This document shows, one piece after another, positions 59,540 through 64,000 of a stretch of 64,000 nt of DNA (position 1 is its first letter; every line of letters begins with the position of its first letter). The translations under genes were made by a program, and so were the position numbers. The notes under the pieces are model-generated. The model saw nothing but the letters and a program-made list of their open reading frames with translations. It searched no databases and was not told the DNA's origin. This DNA comes from Liolophura sinensis. Taxonomy: Eukaryota; Mollusca; Polyplacophora; Chitonida; Chitonidae. The stretch spans positions 81,956,101 through 82,020,100 of the forward strand of contig NC_088300.1 of the NCBI RefSeq assembly GCF_032854445.1. Reading direction: 5' to 3'.

Positions 59540-60125
59540 AAACGCCCACTGCGCAATTATCAGTGGGCAGACGGGATGCGGCAAAACAGTCTTCATGCTG
59601 GACCTGCTTGAGGGCCCTTACCGCGGTTTCTTTCATCACATTGTGATCCTGTGTCCCACTCTTAAATATAACAAGGTGTACCGGCGGCGATGGATACTGT
59701 CTGACCCAGAGGTCTATTGTTTGGACCCCGGCAAGCGGCTCAACGACTTTCTGAGAGCTTTCTACAGCTTCTTCGAGGGGGAACCCACCTTATACATCAT
59801 CGATGATTGTAGCGCTTTGAAGGCGATGACGAAGAAACAAAAAATGCTGTCATTCATGGCTTTTTCAGGCCGTCATGCAGAGCAAAGCGTCTGGGTCCTC
59901 ATTCAGAAATACAACGCCATCCTCACAGACTTTCGCGAGCAGACAAAGTGGGTGGCTTTCTTCAACTGCAAAGATCGGCACTCGTTCAAAAAATGCCTGG
60001 AGGAGAACGACGTCATCGAGACCGAGAGCGAAAAGGCAGAGGTTCGACAGTTGCTCAAGGACAATCTGCATTCTAAGCTCCTGCTAAAGACTGATTTGCC
60101 TAGCACATATCAGGTTTTATATTAG
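59517..60125 (+). CDS. A32-like DNA packaging ATPase, 202 aa
   Basis: Intact. Walker A GQTGCGKT at residues 17-24, following a hydrophobic strand (AIIS). Walker B LYIIDD at 92-97. A downstream sensor-like block HAEQSVWVLIQKYNAI (residues ~118-133) matches the QKY/NAIL-type region of FtsK/HerA-superfamily packaging ATPases. Family role: pumps the genome into the capsid. The length fits Polinton ATPases (~200-250 aa). It overlaps the end of the capsid frame by 23 bases, in another frame, suggesting tight co-expression. It has no disruption, in contrast to most neighbours. Confidence 0.88.
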   Translation: MVDYRFIKNAHCAIISGQTGCGKTVFMLDLLEGPYRGFFHHIVILCPTLKYNKVYRRRWILSDPEVYCLDPGKRLNDFLRAFYSFFEGEPTLYIIDDCSALKAMTKKQKMLSFMAFSGRHAEQSVWVLIQKYNAILTDFREQTKWVAFFNCKDRHSFKKCLEENDVIETESEKAEVRQLLKDNLHSKLLLKTDLPSTYQVLY

Positions 60126-60152
60126 ACGTAGGCGACATTATTCCAATGAAGC

Positions 60153-60752
60153 ATGGATACCGACGAGCTTATAGACGAGATTCTGGGCGCAGATAAGATG
60201 CCCGACCTCAGCCAACAGCCCGGCCTCAGCCAGCAGCCCGGCCTCAGCCAACAAGATGATGCACGGCAGCTCAGGGATAGGCTGGCGGCACTTGCGGCGG
60301 GTGGGCAGGCCAAGCGATATCTGGGAAAAGACGTAACGGCCGCTGAGATCGACGCCATGAGCGACGAAGACGTTGAAAGGTTGTACTCCCGGTACGAGGC
60401 TAAGCTCGGTGCGCGGATGGTTAACGGTCTCGGAGGTATGTTCTTGAGATCATATGTAAGGGCGGCCAGCTGGCTCCAACCTATCCCACCCGAGAATCGA
60501 CCAATGCTAATGGCACAGCTCGCCACCGACCCATTTGTTGAACAGGCGATTAGCAGTGCTAGCTGCTGGCTGTACTACTGCTATGGTAAGTGCTTAGCTC
60601 CGTTAACCATGGCGTTGACCACTGCTGAGCACTGCTCATTTAAACACCACTGCTGTCCTAGAAATGAGCCGTATGATCCAGAGGAACATGAGTACAACGA
60701 ATCCGGAAGGCCCGAAGGAATTGGAGAGGGTGACAGCGGATTCTACGAATGA
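60153..60752 (+). CDS. Polinton conserved protein of unknown function, 199 aa
   Basis: Intact. The N-terminus has a triple QPGLSQQ-type repeat (residues ~20-34). A charged helical region follows with AKRYLGKDVTAAEIDAMSDE, then YSRYEAKLGARM and a hydrophobic middle (LPIPPEN-like QPIPPENRPML; WLYYCYGKCLAPLTMALTTA). The tail is acidic with Cys-Cys and Pro. RYLGKDVTAAEIDAMSDEDV is a recurring signature in Polinton-linked proteins of cnidarians and molluscs. No function is known to me. The C-terminal 89 bases overlap the next ORF. Confidence 0.72.
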   Translation: MDTDELIDEILGADKMPDLSQQPGLSQQPGLSQQDDARQLRDRLAALAAGGQAKRYLGKDVTAAEIDAMSDEDVERLYSRYEAKLGARMVNGLGGMFLRSYVRAASWLQPIPPENRPMLMAQLATDPFVEQAISSASCWLYYCYGKCLAPLTMALTTAEHCSFKHHCCPRNEPYDPEEHEYNESGRPEGIGEGDSGFYE

Positions 60753-61174
60753 CAGCCCTGCGAAGAATCCCCAAAAAGTCGCTGCGGGTCGAGCGGGTGC
60801 TGCAGCGAGAAAGGCCAAGGCTGAAAAGCTCCAGGACGATCTTCGCGAAGCTAAGGCTGCTTTGCTTGGCGCAGCTGATTCTACTAAGAAACAGCCGAAG
60901 GAACCGGATTCTACGAAGGAGTGGGAAGCCACAGATTTTGCGAAGGGACTTGATTCTACGAAGGAACGGGCACACCAAATCACCCACTGGACGACACTGG
61001 ATGGCGTTATTAGGCGTTGGCAGCCTTGCAGTGTTAGTGTTGCTACGCGTGTGGCGCAGCCGCGATACAGCACAAGAAGATATTACGCCTGTTCCATCGC
61101 AAGAACAGAAACTCCATTTAAATACACGTCGCGACCCTTTCTATATAGAGCGACATGTCTACTCCAACCAGTGA
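60664..61174 (+). pseudogene. Polinton small membrane protein, frameshifted
   Basis: The first frame gives KNPQKVAAGRAGAAARKAKA (Lys/Ala-rich helix) and repeated DSTK(K/E) motifs. Near 60985-61005 the frame changes to HWMALLGVGSLAVLVLLRVW, a membrane segment, and ends RRDPFYIERHVYSNQ. A KNP-VAAGKA helix followed by a single membrane span and a DPFY tail is a pattern I associate with small Polinton proteins. The real start may be the Met at 60664 or 60688. Its 3' end overlaps the next start by 20 bases. Function unknown. Confidence 0.6.
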
Positions 61175-61394
61175 CGGAAAAGTGCTAGTCAACGCGGCCT
61201 ACCACGCCGCTGTGGTCTCTCTCCTGGCTACTGGGTACGCTCGTCTCGGCCAGATGTTCCTGAAAGGAGCCCTCCCGAAGCTGGACTTAACACCCCGTGA
61301 CGTCGGCATGGTCATTGCAGATGTAGGCCTGGCCATGTTTTCGAAGGAGTTGCTAATTAAACAGGGGCTCCTTCCTCCCAATATAATCAAGTAG
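61155..61394 (+). CDS. Polinton small membrane protein, 79 aa
   Basis: Intact. It contains GKVLVNAAYHAAVVSLLATG, KGALPKLDLTPRDVGMVIAD and AMFSKELLIKQGLLP. Two hydrophobic stretches (about 10-29 and 47-62) flank a KLDLTPRDVGM turn. The NAAYHAAVV-LLATGYARLG and LDLTPRDVGMV-AD blocks are highly recurrent in Polintons. This is likely a virion membrane or capsid-associated miniprotein, but no function is established that I know of. Confidence 0.75.
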   Translation: MSTPTSDGKVLVNAAYHAAVVSLLATGYARLGQMFLKGALPKLDLTPRDVGMVIADVGLAMFSKELLIKQGLLPPNIIK

Positions 61395-61396
61395 TA

Positions 61397-61837
61397 ATGG
61401 CCTCCATGGCAATGATGATGGGCGGTGCCACCGTAAACGCTCTGGCCTTCAGCGGGAGCAACTATATGTTTTCGATGCTAAGGAATTCCGGTGTCGACGA
61501 AGAGCGGAGGCGCCATGACCGCGCTCTAGAGCAGCTCCAAGCCGCCCAGGAAAAATAGGCCCGAAAGCGTACTGAGCGCTTGGACTGGATCAGTGATGAA
61601 CTCCGCCGCCAGGGCCACGCTGTCCAAACGTTCCGGGATGTCGACGCTGCAATCCGCGAGTATTCTAGGGTCACAGGCAAAACTCTTAAACGCGACGCGC
61701 TTCTGGGCTCAGGGCCACAGCCCTCCGATTTCTATGTGCCTAGTGAAGACAAAAAACACCGCGAGATAACCTTCGTCATCCTGGGAATGTGTGTGGTGGG
61801 GGGTGTGAGTTACGGAATCGCAAAACTCACCAAGTAA
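61397..61837 (+). pseudogene. Polinton membrane/coiled-coil protein with an in-frame stop
   Basis: From the ATG at 61397: MMGGATVNALAFSGSNYMFS, then DEERRRHDRALEQLQAAQEK. A TAG at 61556-61558 interrupts, and the same frame continues with RLDWISDELRRQGHAVQTFR, PSDFYVPSEDKKHREITFVI and a C-terminal membrane span. GG-VNALAF-GSN at the start, a coiled coil in the middle and a SDFY-PSE-K block before a final hydrophobic segment form a conserved Polinton family of about 145 residues. A single substitution explains the stop. It is three bases downstream of the preceding gene, in the same cluster. Confidence 0.7.
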
Positions 61838-61992
61838 TCCGAACTGACTGTGCCGGACTCGCCATCGAGCTCCTCGCCGTATGGCAGGCACGACCTTAGT
61901 AGTGAGGTGGTTCTGCGCACGCAAATACGCCGGATGATTAACATCTTTTTCGTCGCAAATCTGTTAGAGGGCTGCTAGAATACCTTGATGAC
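61838..61992. other. Spacer before the integrase
   Basis: No independent gene. In the integrase frame, residues FRRKSVRGLLEYLDD are open directly upstream of the chosen Met back to a TAA, so the protein might start slightly earlier with a non-ATG codon or have lost an upstream ATG. Confidence 0.4.
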
Positions 61993-63010
61993 ATGGCTAG
62001 TAAGGTGTCTGCTCGCCTGGCAAATATCTACTACAGCCCTCGTGGGTACTGGAAGGGCCGCGCGGCCATCCAGAAACTTGCCACTGCGGCTAAAGTCTCC
62101 GAAGATGTGGCCCGGGCCTGGCTGGAAAAGCAGGCTATCTGGCAGATTTACTTGCCCCCTCCCAGAAAAATACCGACGCCTATGTTCGATGTTTCCACGC
62201 CGAATGACCTCCACCAAGCCGATCTTCTATTTCTACCACATCATCGGCGAGGCCGGAAGCTGTATAAGTACGCGCTGACAGTTGTTGATGTCGCTTCTCG
62301 CTTTAAGGAGGCGGAACCTCTGGCTACTAAAGATTCCAAAGAAGTCGCTGATGCTCTCTCTCGCATTTACAAGCGGGGACCCCTTCGATGGCCGAAGCTT
62401 CTCCAAGTTGACCCTGGGCGCGAGTTCATGGGTGCAGTCAGCCAAATGCTGGCCAAACACGATGTCACAGTCCGCCGAGGCCGCGTGGATATCCACCGAG
62501 ACCAAGGCATAGTGGAGCGTTTCAACCGTACTCTGGCTGAGCGGCTCTTTGGACATCAGTACGCCCAGGAGATGCGCCTCCCTCCCGAACATCGGTCTAC
62601 TGAATGGGTGGTTCGGCTGCCCTTTGTTGTGGCTGCTCTGAATAACGAGACAACGAGACTGATCGGTAAAAAGCCGAAAGACGCCATCCAGGCAAAAGAG
62701 GTGCCACAAAAGCCTTCCTCGACGGTTCCAGGTCGTCCCGTTGGACTTAATGAGCGGAAGATCCCCGAGGGTGTTGACGTTCGTTATCTCTATCAACCTG
62801 GAGAGCTGGAGGGCGGTCGCCGTCGCGTGGTGGTCTGTGTGGTCTCTAGAGATGTATCGGCTGGGGCGCTCTGTCACAAAGCCTAATGAGCCCGTGCTGT
62901 ACTATCTAGACGATACGTCGGATGGCCCGCAACGGGGATTCGTTCGTGAGGAGTTGCTTATAGTGCCTCCCGATAGTCAGCTTCCCCCGGATGGGGTTCT
63001 ACAACGCTAG
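61993..63010 (+). pseudogene. Retroviral-type (rve) integrase, C-terminus frameshifted
   Basis: The N-terminal part includes YYSPRGYWKGRAAIQKLA. The catalytic core has D77 (LHQADLLFL), D140 (LLQVDPGREFMG) and E175 (DQGIVERFNRTL): a D,D-35-E triad with intact residues. GVDVRYLYQPGELEGG lies near residues 255-275. At about 62830-62850 the frame changes, and the conserved C-terminal part (RSVTKPNEPVLYYLDD, GFVREELLIVPPDSQLP) continues in the next frame to 63010. In the first frame the ORF ends early at 62886. Role: inserts the element into host DNA. The core is intact but the tail is separated, so activity is doubtful. A zinc-binding HHCC domain was not found. Confidence 0.9.
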
Positions 63011-63057
63011 TAGTTCCTCGAAGTGGATGTCCATTTCAGCCCATCCTGCGGGCGCCG

Positions 63058-64000
63058 TCAAGGTGGCGCATCTGTATGGCCATAAGCCAAGGTGTGGACA
63101 CCATCTTCGGCGATCCAGCGCTTACTATCGAAGGGGGACAGTGAGACCTTATTCAGGTGGTGCCCATAGATATGGTGGCGCTCTGATCGCCGTCCATACC
63201 GTGGCCGAAGATCTTCTTCTCGAAGAGGTCCTCCTTGTACTGCTTATGGCGGATGCGCTTTTTTTCACGCCCTTGGCCTTCTTAATGTTGGCTCCACCTG
63301 CCTCCAGAATAGAGTACATCTTGGGACGCAGACCAATGTATTCGGCGATCGGCCGCCCCGCGCACTCGTCCTTCATTTTCCCCCAAGACCTTCATATTTG
63401 CTACGCTGTGCAGGGGGTGGTCTTGTGGGTAATCTGAGGTGTCGTACAGGTTTGCATTCTCAGCCATATCCCTATAAACATCCTCAGTCTGAATCTCGAG
63501 TAGCAGACTATCCGTGTCAGTGTAGAGGAGCTGGCAGCGCTGTTCGTACTGGGCCTTCATGTGGTTGTAGTAAAAGTCGTACATCAGGTGCTTGGAGAGA
63601 TCTAGAATGCTCATGCCAACATAGATAGGTCGGTTTAGGACTAGACGGGTCTTGTGCATCTGAATCGCTGCGAGGTCATCATCAAATATGTTTGCCCGTG
63701 CGAAGCTCGGGCTGGCTATCAAGCGTCGGAGCTTGTCGTCTCTCCGGAGCGTACCAGCTTGACGTCCACACGCTTCCGGAGGTTCTCCATAGTTTTTCCG
63801 AAGACCGAGTTGTTCATTAGCTTGTACAGGTCCTTCTCGAATTTACTCGCGGCCGTTTTTCGGAGCTCGGTGTTCATCCTGATATAGGGTTCCATCCAAG
63901 GGCTCTGGGCGAATCTCAGGGCCCGGTGAACCTTTGTCAGGCACATTCCCAGAGATAGATACAGCTGTAGGTTCCGGTAGTGCAGGACGTACCGTTCCTT
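63058..64000 (-). pseudogene. Family B DNA polymerase (C-terminal part), several frameshifts, runs off the right edge
   Basis: Read leftward from 64000 the frame is open ([20 protein letters not shown]). It contains [20 protein letters not shown], the motif B palm/fingers helix of protein-primed polymerases. Near 63745 the frame changes to [13 protein letters not shown] and LLYTDTDSLLLEI, the motif C catalytic Asp pair. At C5 (63380-63384) it moves to [20 protein letters not shown]. At T7 (63259-63265) it moves to [20 protein letters not shown]. Near 63150-63165 it moves again, to SLSPFDSKRWIAEDGVHTLA and GH, with a stop at 63058. Catalytic motifs are intact, but the chain is broken at least four times. 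The N-terminal exonuclease part is outside the window. Confidence 0.9.

Larger units (their letters stand above)
53100..64000. mobile_element. Polinton/Maverick (adintovirus-like) element, left and central part
   Basis: A densely coding, visibly GC-richer block with the diagnostic Polinton set: retroviral-type integrase, A32-like packaging ATPase, family B DNA polymerase, probable major and minor capsid proteins, and several conserved genes without known function. Genes lie on both strands in divergent clusters. The polymerase runs off the right edge, so the right terminus, and probably several kb, are missing. The left boundary lies between 52.3 and 53.4 kb. Known biology: such elements replicate with their own protein-primed polymerase, insert by integrase with long terminal inverted repeats, and are thought able to form virions. 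Most genes in this copy have stops or frameshifts. Confidence 0.9.

Noticed and set aside
62233-62877. 214-aa minus-strand ORF
   Set aside because: It is the shadow of the integrase, whose D,D-35-E triad is on the plus strand.

Overview
The window is metazoan nuclear DNA. It has spliced genes with GT-AG introns, a tRNA-derived SINE family with the tail common in molluscs and other lophotrochozoans, many decayed transposons, and very heavy minisatellite content. A lophotrochozoan such as a mollusc is the best guess. That rests mainly on the SINE and the overall style and is not proven by the sequence.

Layout: 1-5195 holds no host gene that I recognise, but has an AT microsatellite, a frameshifted transposon-gene relic and a 453-bp foldback element. 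5196-25216 (+) is a complete nine-exon NOSIP gene (E3 ubiquitin ligase, 295 aa) whose introns are largely unrelated tandem arrays (28, 43/31, 36, ~47, 57, ~51, 77 and 83-bp periods). 25217-30107 holds a 51-bp array, a reverse-transcriptase relic (-), a 25-bp array and a SINE split by a small transposon. 30108-35804 (+) is a complete three-exon POLR1F/RPA43 gene (RNA polymerase I stalk subunit, 388 aa), also full of intronic arrays. 35805-53100 is gene-poor: a 55-bp array, a MITE, a zinc-finger/hAT-like fragment, a 5.2-kb array of 44-bp units, a transposon gene relic on the minus strand interrupted by a SINE, and a very homogeneous 84-bp array.

From about 53.2 kb to the right edge lies a visibly GC-richer, densely coding block. 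It is the left and central part of a Polinton/Maverick (adintovirus-like) element: retroviral-type integrase (D,D-35-E), A32-like packaging ATPase, protein-primed-type family B DNA polymerase (running off the right edge), a probable double-jelly-roll major capsid protein, a probable penton/minor capsid protein, and eight further small, membrane or structural genes of unknown function. Most of its genes carry frameshifts or stops, so this copy cannot make a full protein set as read. The ATPase and four accessory ORFs are intact.

The two most unusual points are these. (1) Several of the minisatellites appear to be built from splice junctions: arrays of GTAAGT donors directly after a real donor, and arrays of pyrimidine-AG acceptors whose last unit is the real acceptor of NOSIP exons 7 and 9 and POLR1F exon 2. 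(2) The Polinton has a large accessory set without assigned function, and its left flank carries a strong hairpin and tRNA-like sequences.
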